From Planctomycetota bacterium (GTDB lineage Bacteria; Planctomycetota; UBA8742; JACQVU01; JANLHZ01), in contig JANLHZ010000040.1 of NCBI GenBank assembly GCA_024653775.1, positions 1 through 36,011 on the forward strand: a stretch of DNA of 36,011 nucleotides. Reading direction: 5' to 3'. The position numbers were made by a program, and so were the translations under genes. Positions 16,073-23,972 of the stretch are shown in pieces. Numbering within the stretch: position 1 is the first letter of the stretch; each line of letters opens with the position of its first letter. The notes under the pieces were generated by a model, which saw only the letters and a list, made by a program, of their open reading frames with translations, was not told the DNA's origin and did no database searches.

Positions 16073-17302
16073 TTACTTCAGATATTTTTCGACCTGTAAC
16101 GGGTAATAGCCGGGACCGCTGAATCCCGAACTGAAAGTCAATTCATTGAAATTTCCATCGCTCGCGAACGGTGTGTAGGAAGACGGGAGCTGCCTTTCCT
16201 CGCTGTAGCCGGACCAGCTCGTCCCGAGGGCGGAGACGATGCGGTTCGCGTATTCGAGCGCTTCCGCGAGAGTCGTTCTCGGGATGAATATCACCGCGCC
16301 GTCCTCGACAACGGGAACATGCCCCCGGTAACTTCCGGAAAGGAACCGGCTGACGTCGTACACCTTCGGCGCACCGTTTTGCGGCTGGTACACGGTCTCC
16401 TCGAATTTAGAGCCGAACTGAAGGAACCCTGCCATAGAAGCCGCCTGAGTGAGAGATATGGGAGGTCTCGTCACGAACATGCCTCCGCGCAAAACCTCCC
16501 CGAAAACGTAGAAGTGGATCAGCTCCGATTCCTCGGAACTTCCAACTATTTTCGTCCCCGGCGGTACTTCCAGGTTAGCCCAATTTTGGATTTTCACGAT
16601 TTCGAGCCAGGGGATGCGCATCGAGTCGCCTTCCGGAGAGAGAACCGTGACGCTTTTCAGAGACAGGGACTTAGCGGAATCGGACTCCAGCGAAACAGCG
16701 ATCTCGCCCCACGTAATGTTCCGGTCCGTCGTCGGCGAAAGCATCTGAGGCTCGCTCCCAACCCGCGGGATCACCATCACCTTTTTCACCGGCGTCGCGA
16801 TCAATTTGTCCCCCGCGAAAACTTCCCGCGCGAGAAGAGTTACGTTCTCCGGACCTTTGATGTCGTACGTCAGCGCGCGGCTTCCACGAATCTGCAAGAC
16901 GGTTCCGATGAACGAATCATGCTTCAGTCCGGCGAGGGAAAGCGCTCCCGCCACCGACATTCTCGGTTTGTACTCGACTTCGTATAGCCCAGAAGGAGTT
17001 ATGACCCTGACCACACTGACCTCGTCCTCGAAGTACGCCCGCGGGAGGTAGTTTCTCCGTGGCGCAATCTCAGGGCTTTCGAATGAAACCTCCCGTACGG
17101 AATCCAGCTTCGCAAGGAACGACCCGTAATCCACCGCCGCTATGTACTCCGGCACTTCAGTCGTTACCGAAGCCGAGGCGCACCCGAGCAGGGTCAATAA
17201 AATCGAAATTAACGGTAAGTACCTGAGCCGGACGAGTCGAGACCCAAATACCTCGGCGCTGAGGAGGAATCGAAAATCGTCTCGTTTTGCTGATGTTTTC
17301 AT
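16073..17302 (-). CDS. Second SLBB/OPX-like lipoprotein
   Basis: 409 residues from the ATG at 17302. A long basic n-region leads to a hydrophobic core and lipobox LLGCAS (Cys41). The body has SLBB-like stretches (SGLYEVEYKPRMSVAGALSLAGL; FYVFGEVLRGGMFVTRPPISLTQAASMAG) and ends with PVVEDGAVIFIPRTTLAEAL, matching the end of the downstream OPX protein. A canonical Poly_export domain is not clear, so it may be an accessory export lipoprotein. The first residues MKTSAKRDDF and the start codon come from a dispersed repeat (17251-17316) with copies at 23879 and 30615. A TTG seven codons upstream (17323) is an alternative start; no strong ribosome site is seen for either. Confidence 0.8.
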   Translation of the reverse strand: MKTSAKRDDFRFLLSAEVFGSRLVRLRYLPLISILLTLLGCASASVTTEVPEYIAAVDYGSFLAKLDSVREVSFESPEIAPRRNYLPRAYFEDEVSVVRVITPSGLYEVEYKPRMSVAGALSLAGLKHDSFIGTVLQIRGSRALTYDIKGPENVTLLAREVFAGDKLIATPVKKVMVIPRVGSEPQMLSPTTDRNITWGEIAVSLESDSAKSLSLKSVTVLSPEGDSMRIPWLEIVKIQNWANLEVPPGTKIVGSSEESELIHFYVFGEVLRGGMFVTRPPISLTQAASMAGFLQFGSKFEETVYQPQNGAPKVYDVSRFLSGSYRGHVPVVEDGAVIFIPRTTLAEALEYANRIVSALGTSWSGYSEERQLPSSYTPFASDGNFNELTFSSGFSGPGYYPLQVEKYLK

Positions 17303-17316
17303 GCGTAAGCGACTAA
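17251..17316 (-). repeat. MKTSAKRDDF repeat, copy A (overlaps a gene start)
   Basis: About 60 bases match copies at 23879-23972 and 30615-30720. The shared core runs from TTAGTC through ATGAAAACATCAGCAAAACG to CTCAGCGC. Read in frame it supplies the start codon and first 17 or so residues of the SLBB lipoprotein. The GC-rich tail (GCAGAGGCGCAGAG) of the other copies is absent or diverged here. Confidence 0.85.
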
Positions 17317-17367
17317 TTCCCAACTCTTAATTCTTAACTCTTAACTCTTAACTCTTAACTCTTAACT
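17317..17367. repeat. TTAAGAGTTAAGAATT array, copy 4
   Basis: Seven consecutive 7-base units, mostly AACTCTT, the longest array in the window. It fills the space between the FecR-protein stop and the repeat at the next gene start, and overlaps the last two codons of the FecR gene. Confidence 0.85.
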
Positions 17368-19278
17368 CAGTTGAAGGTCTATCGCTGTAACTTCGAATTT
17401 TCCCGTCTGCAAATCTTTTTCCAGGGTTCCGTACACTACAAGGTTTAGAGTCCTCTTCAGTCTGCCGAGATAGAAATACTCTATCTTGAGGTTGACTCTT
17501 CCTATGACTACGCGGACTTCGTCTCCCGGAGGTCCCATGGGCGTGAAGCGTATCGCACTCGGCGAACCCGGCTCGTCCACTCGTTTGACATCCGGAGTAA
17601 CGACCATCCCGTAATCGGGATCGGTTCCGTACGTCCTTGCGATGTCCTTCATCTCGGCTATCGTCCAGATGCTCTTCGGATCATTCGCGTGGAAGGTCAG
17701 CCCCGACACTATCACACTGTCGTCGATCCCCTCCGCGGCGTCAAAATAGCGACGGTCGTTCAGCGCGTCGACTATCCTCCAGAACTCGATAAGGATATTG
17801 GTCCTGTCGGTCGCGTTCACTGAAGGCGTCACGGGCTGCTGATTCTGCCGGTTGTTGTTCTGCGGGTTGTAAATCCACGGGTTCTGGTTTGCGAACTGCT
17901 GGATACTCGTGATGGTATTCGCAATTCCCTGCGCGCGCGCCAAATCCTGAGCGTTCGCGTCGCCAGTCCCGGCGCCCGTAGTAGTCGTCGTCGTCGCGCC
18001 CGTTGTAGTGCCGGTTTCGGTAGTTTCGCTGCCGGTGGACTGGGTCGACGTTCCTGAGCCGCGGTTCGAAGTTCCCGCGGTCTGCCCGGTTTGCTGCGTG
18101 CCAGTTTGCTGCGAATCTGTCTGCTGAGACCCGGTTTGCTGCGTGCCAGTTTGCTGCGTGCCAGTTTGCTGCGATCCCGTCTGCTGCGATCCGGTCTGCT
18201 GCGATCCCTGATTCTGCGCCGGATTCGAGAGGTTTTGAAGGACGTCCTGCATCACTGAATTTGCAAGCTGCTGTTGTTCGGTACTAAGCACGCTAAGCGC
18301 GTTCAGAATCTGCTGCGTCTGCGATTGCTGGTTTCCGGTGGGGGAATTAACAACATCGATTGAATTGAATTTTTTGTTGTGAATGGCAGTCTGTCCCGTC
18401 GAGCACATCGTCAGTCCGGAAAGTCCGGAACCTTGCAATCCGGGGCCTTGCAATCCGGGGCCTTGTCCCCCTGATCCAAGCGCGACATTCTGAATGCTTG
18501 CAGAAAAGTCGTTCAGGAAATTTGCCAGCGACTGGCCCATTCCGCCCAGACCGCTACCAGCAGAACCTCCGCCGGTTCCACCGCCGCCACCAGTACCGCC
18601 CACACCAGAACCACCACCGCCGCCGCCCGTTCCGCCGCCGCCAGTACCACCGCCGCTTTGAAGGCCTCCCGGAAGGTTAATTCCCATTGGTAGCGGTTTA
18701 GTAAACGCTGTGCCGTTTTGGACTACGAGGTCGCCATCACTCGTATTCGCGAGAGTCGTTCCGCGCACGCCGACCACCGACACTGGAGTGGTGACACGGT
18801 ACTTGACCTGATCTTTCATTCCTTCGTACTCGCCAACGTGGGAAAGCAGCGCGCCTTCCGCGATGAATACGTCGGTCGGCCTATCCTTTTCCGGAGGGTT
18901 CGCCTGCATAAGGTGGAGCAGGGAGTTTTCCTCGAGCATGAACCCGGTTTTTGAATCGAGCATGATCTGCACGCGCCCGCCTGGGCCGGTTCTGATCCAG
19001 CTTCCGTTCGAAATGCTGGTGCTGGCGAGGACCGCGGTCCAGTCGCCATCCGGAACGGATTTAATATCCTTCGGATTGAAATGCAGCATCTCCGCCGGTG
19101 GACGGAAATGGACCACTCTCGCGGACGCGACGAAGTCGATCGTGACTGGCGTTCCCATGGCCTTCGGCGCGTTCAGGAGCATGCTCGCTCCGTACGCCAC
19201 CGCGATCACTAGCCAGAACGCGACCGCGCCGAAGATGAATTTCCTGGATAGAACTTTGCTTTTTCTGTCCGTAGACAT
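17362..19278 (-). CDS. FecR-domain membrane protein with Gly-rich and Gln/Thr-rich repeats
   Basis: 638 residues. One membrane segment (about 14-32) anchors the protein with a short cytoplasmic N-terminus. Residues about 75-195 are a FecR-type domain (NGSWIRTGPGGRVQIMLDSKTGFMLEENSLLHL, then VTTPVSVVGVRGTTLA). A glycine-rich linker follows, then a region of QTGSQ/QTGTQ pentapeptides (eight 15-base units). The last 150 residues form a folded domain beginning RTNILIEFWRIVDALNDRRYFDAAEG, which loosely resembles a SnoaL/NTF2 fold. FecR domains outside iron uptake are common in exported and surface proteins. The start lies 3 bases after the upstream stop with GGGGTGAG as ribosome site, so it is co-translated with the 960-residue protein. 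Function unknown. Confidence 0.8.
   Translation of the reverse strand: MSTDRKSKVLSRKFIFGAVAFWLVIAVAYGASMLLNAPKAMGTPVTIDFVASARVVHFRPPAEMLHFNPKDIKSVPDGDWTAVLASTSISNGSWIRTGPGGRVQIMLDSKTGFMLEENSLLHLMQANPPEKDRPTDVFIAEGALLSHVGEYEGMKDQVKYRVTTPVSVVGVRGTTLANTSDGDLVVQNGTAFTKPLPMGINLPGGLQSGGGTGGGGTGGGGGGSGVGGTGGGGGTGGGSAGSGLGGMGQSLANFLNDFSASIQNVALGSGGQGPGLQGPGLQGSGLSGLTMCSTGQTAIHNKKFNSIDVVNSPTGNQQSQTQQILNALSVLSTEQQQLANSVMQDVLQNLSNPAQNQGSQQTGSQQTGSQQTGTQQTGTQQTGSQQTDSQQTGTQQTGQTAGTSNRGSGTSTQSTGSETTETGTTTGATTTTTTGAGTGDANAQDLARAQGIANTITSIQQFANQNPWIYNPQNNNRQNQQPVTPSVNATDRTNILIEFWRIVDALNDRRYFDAAEGIDDSVIVSGLTFHANDPKSIWTIAEMKDIARTYGTDPDYGMVVTPDVKRVDEPGSPSAIRFTPMGPPGDEVRVVIGRVNLKIEYFYLGRLKRTLNLVVYGTLEKDLQTGKFEVTAIDLQLS
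18088..18207 (-). repeat. Eight 15-base in-frame tandem repeats
   Basis: Units such as AGTTTGCTGCGTGCC and CGTCTGCTGCGATCC repeat with exact 15-base period and encode (Q-T-G/D-S/T-Q). Copy-number change would keep the reading frame. A second 15-base repeat encoding GPGLQ lies at about 18418-18465 in the same gene. Confidence 0.9.
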
Positions 19279-19281
19279 TTC

Positions 19282-22164
19282 TCACCCCATGGGAATGTTT
19301 TCGAGGAGAAAATTCCTTAGCTGCTTTCTTGCTTCCTGGTCCGGATTCCGAGGATTGACGTGGAACCTCGCCAGCCGCTTCTTCCCTTCGAACGGAAGCG
19401 AAACAAGTTTCGTCCGCTCATCGTCCTTCGTCCTTACCATCGAAACCGCAATGACGTCGCCGCCGAGAAGCTCTTCGTACCATGAAAGCAGTCCGGAAAC
19501 CTTCAGGATACTATCATCTCGTCCGTCTATGTTCCCATTTATGTTATGGTCTGTTTCAATAATCACACATTTTTTCCCCCCGGACTTCGACTGGAACATC
19601 AGCAGCCCGTGGATCAGCGGCATCATCTCGCGGGCGCCGTTCAGACTCGCGAGCTTCTCTTCGAGTGAAAGCGCCGGAACCTGCGTAATGAGGTCGTCGA
19701 TGGAAACGCGGAACGAAATGTACGCGTGTACAAGCGGCGTCGTCACCGCGATGATCGGCTTTTCCCTGTGCTCCTTCACAGCAACCTGTCTGAACGTCGC
19801 AAGGTCCCCGGCGAACGCGTCCCGGACGACATGACCGAGCGTGTGCAGCGCGAAAATTCTAAACAGCGTCTGATCGAACTTCTCGCCGTACTCGAAGCTC
19901 TCGAGCTCGCTGACCTCGATTTTGCGGAATCCCCTCAGTTTATAATCCTCGAACCAGTCGATCAGCGAAGCGTAATCGTCGGACGCCTCGCCTGCGAGAC
20001 CCTTCTCGATTCTTCGCTCGGACGCGGAAAGCAGCCGCGTCGGCGCGGAATCGTCCAAAGACCCGGCCCGGAACTTCCTCGTCTTGCAAAGATTCTTGTC
20101 CGCGAGCAGATCGCGCAGGTACGCGTACCTCGCCTCGAGCGCTGAAGTCTGCGGCGAATCCTCATCGAGGAGCGCGCGGATTTCTTCAAGCTCCCGCGCG
20201 ACGAGGGATACGATTTCCGCGAGCAATTCGTTTTCCGGAGTCTCGTTCGTCGGGACGCTGACCACGCACGGAAACTCCCGCTCCGTCCGTCGATCCGAAA
20301 GACGGTTCTTGACGTACTCGCTGACGTTCAGCCTGCCGCGCACGTCGCCGCGGAAGCGTCTCGTATCGAGTTCCCGTCCCTCGGACGAAGCACCCCTGAT
20401 CCGCTCGACGATCTTTTCGAGTTCCGTAAGCGAGATAAGAAGTTCGTCCGACTCCTGCGCCTTCCGGAAATCGATCGTGGTTCTGCGAAGCGAAGTCTCG
20501 AGGTCCGGGAAGTGCGAAAAAACGAGCGCCCCCGACTCCTTCAGAATCGCGAGCCGGTCTTCGTCATCAAGCCCTTCGCGCAGCGATCTGGTTTCGTCGT
20601 CCGCGCGATCGTCCGCGAGTTCGTACAGACTCACGCTTTCGCCGCCTGCGGAGGCCAGCAAGGTCAACCTGATCTTGCGAGCGCGAACGTCGGGGAACGG
20701 AAACTCCCGTTCGATTTCCGCGCCGAAGCCGTCCATAATCCGGACTACGATCCCTTTCCGGTCCGTCTCCCGTGGCGGGACGCGGAGAATCGTCAGCTCA
20801 CCGCCTTCTGAAATCTTCGCGAAAGATTCCGTCTCCTCCGAAAGCGAATAGAAATACGGCTCGGTTCCGCCCGCGACTTCGATTCTCGGATTGTACTCCC
20901 GCTCCACGTCGAACGCCGGGAGCGCCTCGGTGACGAAATGAAGCTCCAGGCTTCCCGCAAGCACCGGCCCGGAGGCTAAAAGCTTAGGATAGATCGCGCT
21001 GACTTCCTCGCCCTCCGGAGCCGGTTCGTAAGGCGGGATTCCTTGCGTGGCACGGGCATCTTGCCCGTGATCCATCGGCGAGACGCCGATGCCACTGCCC
21101 AGATCCCTCGCAGCGGCTTCGAAATCCTGCTCGTGAAATTCCGCGTCGAACGCATCCAGGATGCTGTCCATCGAATCTTCCCCGGAAGAACGCTCCTCTG
21201 GAAACTCTACTTGCGCAGCTTCCTCCAACTCCTGCTGCTCCGTCGCCTCCGGTTCCCCCGCTAAGCGGTAATTCGGGTTCTTCGCGACGTTCAGCGTCGC
21301 GCCCGCGAGTTTCTGGAACGGCACCGGACTCGAGTCCCGCACACGAATCGCGAATTCATGCACGCCCGCGCTTTCCGGCTTCGGGAATCCGAAGACGCTC
21401 GCGGACTCCGCGCCTAGCCGGAGACCATCAGGAAGCGACCCTTCGATAACTTCGACGTAATAGGGCTTCCTGCCGCCGTAGATGGTGAAGTTCTGTTCGT
21501 AGTATTCGAGAGCGCGCGCGTCTTCGAGAACCTGCTCCGGAACGTCCAGTTCCGACTGCGGGAGGATTTCGACGTCCACCGACGCGATCTGACGCTGCGG
21601 CGGAGTCCCGGAATCCTCGACTACGAAGAACAGCCTGCAAACGCCGACCGCGTCGTTCGTCGGATGCCCCGAAAGCTTCCCCAATCCAGGGAACCAGAGC
21701 AGTCCCGCGGGCGGGTCCGGAAGTATCGCGGTGTGTACGTACGGAGGAGTCCCGCCGTCCGCCTCGACGAACATGTCGAACGGCTGGTCTTCCGTTCCCT
21801 GGACACGCAGCGGAAGTCTTATTTTCAGCGGGCTTACGATCTTTGGCGCCTCGGAAGGCGTGGATTCGACTTCCTTCTTCGCGATCCTGACCTCGGTTTT
21901 CGGGCGCGCCACCGAACTGGACGCGGCCTTTAAGCGCTGAGCTGCGCCCGAAGACGGAACATCGAGAGTCGCGGTGCTCCTCGAAACCGTCACATGTTTC
22001 GAAGCGACGAGTTTCAGAATCTTTTCGAGACGTTCGCGGATGGCTCCGCCTACCCAGGGAAGCGCGAGTAGTGCGTTGACGCTGTCCGAAACCTCGGCGA
22101 ATTTCTGCTCGCCGAGATCCCGCTTTATTTTCGCCAGTGCGTCATCGATGTTCGCTTTTACCAT
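19282..22164 (-). CDS. Large Ig-like protein with a McrC/DUF2357-like core
   Basis: 960 residues without signal peptide or membrane segment. Residues about 115-200 and 205-297 are He_PIG-type Ig-like domains (GGTPPYVHTAILPD, PAGLLWFPGLGKLSGHP; GGRKPYYVEVIEGSLPDGLRL); a third beta domain lies at about 415-490. Residues about 606-780 resemble the McrC/DUF2357 core: GDVRGRLNVSEYVKNRL, then FPCVVSVP and ETPENELL, helices, and QTLFRIFALHTLGHVV. The last 160 residues would be the place for a PD-(D/E)xK nuclease; the best strand, KKCVIIETDHN (865-875), has ETD rather than ExK. A degenerate VWA domain is an alternative for this region. The AAA gene lies 127 bases upstream and would fit an McrB partner. 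A dispersed repeat is read in frame at residues 359-375. Assignment of the core is by eye. Confidence 0.6.
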   Translation of the reverse strand: MVKANIDDALAKIKRDLGEQKFAEVSDSVNALLALPWVGGAIRERLEKILKLVASKHVTVSRSTATLDVPSSGAAQRLKAASSSVARPKTEVRIAKKEVESTPSEAPKIVSPLKIRLPLRVQGTEDQPFDMFVEADGGTPPYVHTAILPDPPAGLLWFPGLGKLSGHPTNDAVGVCRLFFVVEDSGTPPQRQIASVDVEILPQSELDVPEQVLEDARALEYYEQNFTIYGGRKPYYVEVIEGSLPDGLRLGAESASVFGFPKPESAGVHEFAIRVRDSSPVPFQKLAGATLNVAKNPNYRLAGEPEATEQQELEEAAQVEFPEERSSGEDSMDSILDAFDAEFHEQDFEAAARDLGSGIGVSPMDHGQDARATQGIPPYEPAPEGEEVSAIYPKLLASGPVLAGSLELHFVTEALPAFDVEREYNPRIEVAGGTEPYFYSLSEETESFAKISEGGELTILRVPPRETDRKGIVVRIMDGFGAEIEREFPFPDVRARKIRLTLLASAGGESVSLYELADDRADDETRSLREGLDDEDRLAILKESGALVFSHFPDLETSLRRTTIDFRKAQESDELLISLTELEKIVERIRGASSEGRELDTRRFRGDVRGRLNVSEYVKNRLSDRRTEREFPCVVSVPTNETPENELLAEIVSLVARELEEIRALLDEDSPQTSALEARYAYLRDLLADKNLCKTRKFRAGSLDDSAPTRLLSASERRIEKGLAGEASDDYASLIDWFEDYKLRGFRKIEVSELESFEYGEKFDQTLFRIFALHTLGHVVRDAFAGDLATFRQVAVKEHREKPIIAVTTPLVHAYISFRVSIDDLITQVPALSLEEKLASLNGAREMMPLIHGLLMFQSKSGGKKCVIIETDHNINGNIDGRDDSILKVSGLLSWYEELLGGDVIAVSMVRTKDDERTKLVSLPFEGKKRLARFHVNPRNPDQEARKQLRNFLLENIPMG
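21046..21093. repeat. HGQDARAT-type palindromic repeat inside a gene
   Basis: Two hairpins in tandem: CACGGGCA/TGCCCGTG and ATCGGCG/CGCCGAT. On the minus strand it reads GIGVSPMDHGQDARAT in frame with the surrounding gene. A second, non-coding copy lies at 30794-30842. The insertion sits in a low-complexity acidic linker between Ig-like domains. Confidence 0.85.
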
Positions 22165-22219
22165 CAGTTATCGCTGCAATGTCGGCTTTAGGTTGCCCGT
22201 GTATTCAATTCCTAATTGG

Positions 22220-22291
22220 GTGAGTAGTTTATTGCTGCTTCTTCCATTCCCAATTCTTAACTCTTAACTCTTAACTCTTAATTCTTAATTA
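22220..22291. repeat. TTAAGAGTTAAGAATT array with conserved flank, copy 5
   Basis: Six 7-base units (22246-22291) touch the stop codon of the ATPase gene. The flank at 22220-22245 (minus strand GGGAATGGAAGAAGCAGCAA) is shared with the copy at 28207-28262, so the full element is longer than the array. Confidence 0.85.
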
Positions 22292-23620
22292 CTAGTAGGT
22301 CAGTCTCGACCATATCCTGTCCATGGTTTTGGGGAACTTATGCGGTTTGTCGTCAGGGCCGCGAAGTTCGTTTCCGAAGAAGTCGTAGAGCCTGCGCAGG
22401 ACGGTGCTTTCCCTTCCTGCGAGCAACGGAACGAGACGTGACGCGCATCCGAAATCGAGCGCGCTTACAAGCTGCGCATCGAAGTCCTGATCCGCCGCGG
22501 TTCCGAGGATGTTCGGCCTTACGATACAGGTCTTCATAATGTCGAGGATCGTGCTCGTCCCGAGGTGATGCCCGATCGCGAAACTCTTCTTCGCGCCAGA
22601 AAGGCGATGGTACCGGACGAAGTAAACGATCCTCCGGATGAGGTCGAACACTTTGCCGTAAGGATTCGCGACGTTGAAAACTTCTTCGTGCCGAAGGCTC
22701 CGGGATTCATCTTCTTCGATCGCGGCCATCGAAAGGACGTCCCTGGCGCGGAACTGATCGCCACCCCAATACGGCGACGTGACGCCCAGCGCCAAGACGT
22801 TTCGCGCGACGCGGTTCGTCGCGATGACGAGTTCCCGCGCGAAGTTCATTTCCGCGCCGTCAAGCGTCGGCGGCGCGACCCGAATCGTCTGGAACCTTCG
22901 GGAAAGACCTTCGGACATCTCGTACATGTACTCGCGATCGCTGGCGTTCAGCGTGGCGAGAATCCTGAATCTCGCGGGGACGAAAATCCTTTTCTTGCGG
23001 GCTTCCTCGTGGAAGTATAGCGAAAGTTCCCGCTCGCCTTCTCCGCCGAACACGCTGAAAAGCTCGCCCAGGTATCGATCCGGCTTTCCGCGGGACATCT
23101 CGTCCAGAATGAACCACACCGCCTGCGGTTCGCCCGTGATGCTCGCGTTCATTCCGTCCGCGTAGACCTTGCGCGACATCTGCTTACAGCATTCGAGGAC
23201 GCAGTTCACAAGAGAGCCGTTCCGCGGCTTTATGACCTCCCGGCCATCGACTATCGAAAGACTCAGCCCGCCGATGACGTCGTATCCCGTCCAGTCTTCG
23301 TTCGCGGTGACGACGACGGTTCGCGCGCTAAAAACATCCCGCGCGATCATTTTCACAAGGTCCGTCTTTCCCGTTCCCGGAGGACCCTCGACTATGACGT
23401 TGTCCGTCGCAAGCGCCGAGACGATGTCGAGCAGAACGTCCTTCTCGATGGCGAGATGCTTCTGGATTTCCGCGACCTTCTCGTCAAGCTTTTCTGGCAG
23501 CAGCAGCGGATAGTGCGCGAAATGCTTCGTCCGCTGGTAGTCCTCCTCAAGCTCCATTTCAGCGGGAACCCAGCTCTTCGGGTCAAGCGACCTCACGGAT
23601 AGTATCTTGTCGACAGCCAT
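22292..23620 (-). CDS. AAA_5 family ATPase (McrB/MoxR-like)
   Basis: 442 residues, one AAA+ domain. Walker A GPPGTGKT (79-86), Walker B AVWFILDEMSRG (167-178), sensor-1 ATLNASD (222-228) and an arginine pair in GLSRRF (238-243) are all present. The LDEMSRG and TLNASD forms point to the AAA_5 group that includes McrB and dynein-like ATPases rather than classic MoxR. The 200 C-terminal residues are helical and of no known family. The ATG has AAAGG upstream. It sits between the winged-helix protein gene and the McrC/DUF2357-like gene; McrB-type ATPases usually form hexamers that drive a neighbouring effector. Confidence 0.9.
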   Translation of the reverse strand: MAVDKILSVRSLDPKSWVPAEMELEEDYQRTKHFAHYPLLLPEKLDEKVAEIQKHLAIEKDVLLDIVSALATDNVIVEGPPGTGKTDLVKMIARDVFSARTVVVTANEDWTGYDVIGGLSLSIVDGREVIKPRNGSLVNCVLECCKQMSRKVYADGMNASITGEPQAVWFILDEMSRGKPDRYLGELFSVFGGEGERELSLYFHEEARKKRIFVPARFRILATLNASDREYMYEMSEGLSRRFQTIRVAPPTLDGAEMNFARELVIATNRVARNVLALGVTSPYWGGDQFRARDVLSMAAIEEDESRSLRHEEVFNVANPYGKVFDLIRRIVYFVRYHRLSGAKKSFAIGHHLGTSTILDIMKTCIVRPNILGTAADQDFDAQLVSALDFGCASRLVPLLAGRESTVLRRLYDFFGNELRGPDDKPHKFPKTMDRIWSRLTY

Positions 23621-23969
23621 TATAACCTTTTATATTTCGTCCTTTACGTTACGTGGTGGGAACGCGGACGTCCCGTCCGCGAAATTCATCAAGCGTCCTC
23701 GCTTGATGGATAAACAAGGCCTCCTGTAACCGCAAACGCCAGTGGTGAAATAGAAATTGCGCAGACGAGGACGTCTGCACTCCCAGGCAACCACGTGAAC
23801 GGCTACGAACCTTTTCAATTCTCCTTCCGAATTCTTTGCGGTTTGGCTCCTTTGCGGGGTCGGCGAATTTGAATTTCTATTCTCCGCGAGCCTCCGCGTC
23901 CTCTGCGTCTCCGCGCTGAGGAAATAAAGAAAATCGTCTCGTTTTGCTGATGTTTTCATTGATAAGGGA
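23621..23969. other. Intergenic stretch made mainly of repeat remnants
   Basis: No gene is supported. Short palindromes related to the 7298 element occur (GCGGACGTCCCGTCCGC near 23656; AGACGAGGACGTCT near 23763) and the right third is a copy of the MKTSAKRDDF repeat. Open frames across this stretch use the repeat and run antisense or out of frame into the neighbouring gene. A promoter for the downstream ATPase gene could be here but none stands out. Confidence 0.6.
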
Positions 23970-23972
23970 CTA
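23879..23972 (-). repeat. MKTSAKRDDF repeat, copy B (supplies a stop codon)
   Basis: Same core as the copies at 17251 and 30615 plus the GC-rich tail with CTGCGTCTCCGCGCTGAGG. On the minus strand it begins at CTAGTCCCTTATC; the TAG of this edge is the stop codon of the upstream 500-residue gene, so the gene now ends exactly at the repeat boundary. Confidence 0.85.

Noticed and set aside
21048-21064. TGGCACG...TTGC resembling a sigma-54 promoter
   Set aside because: The GG and GC elements are two bases too far apart, and the sequence is part of a dispersed palindrome within a gene.
19282-22164. VWA-domain partner of a MoxR ATPase
   Set aside because: No DxSxS MIDAS motif is visible; kept only as an alternative to the McrC-like reading.
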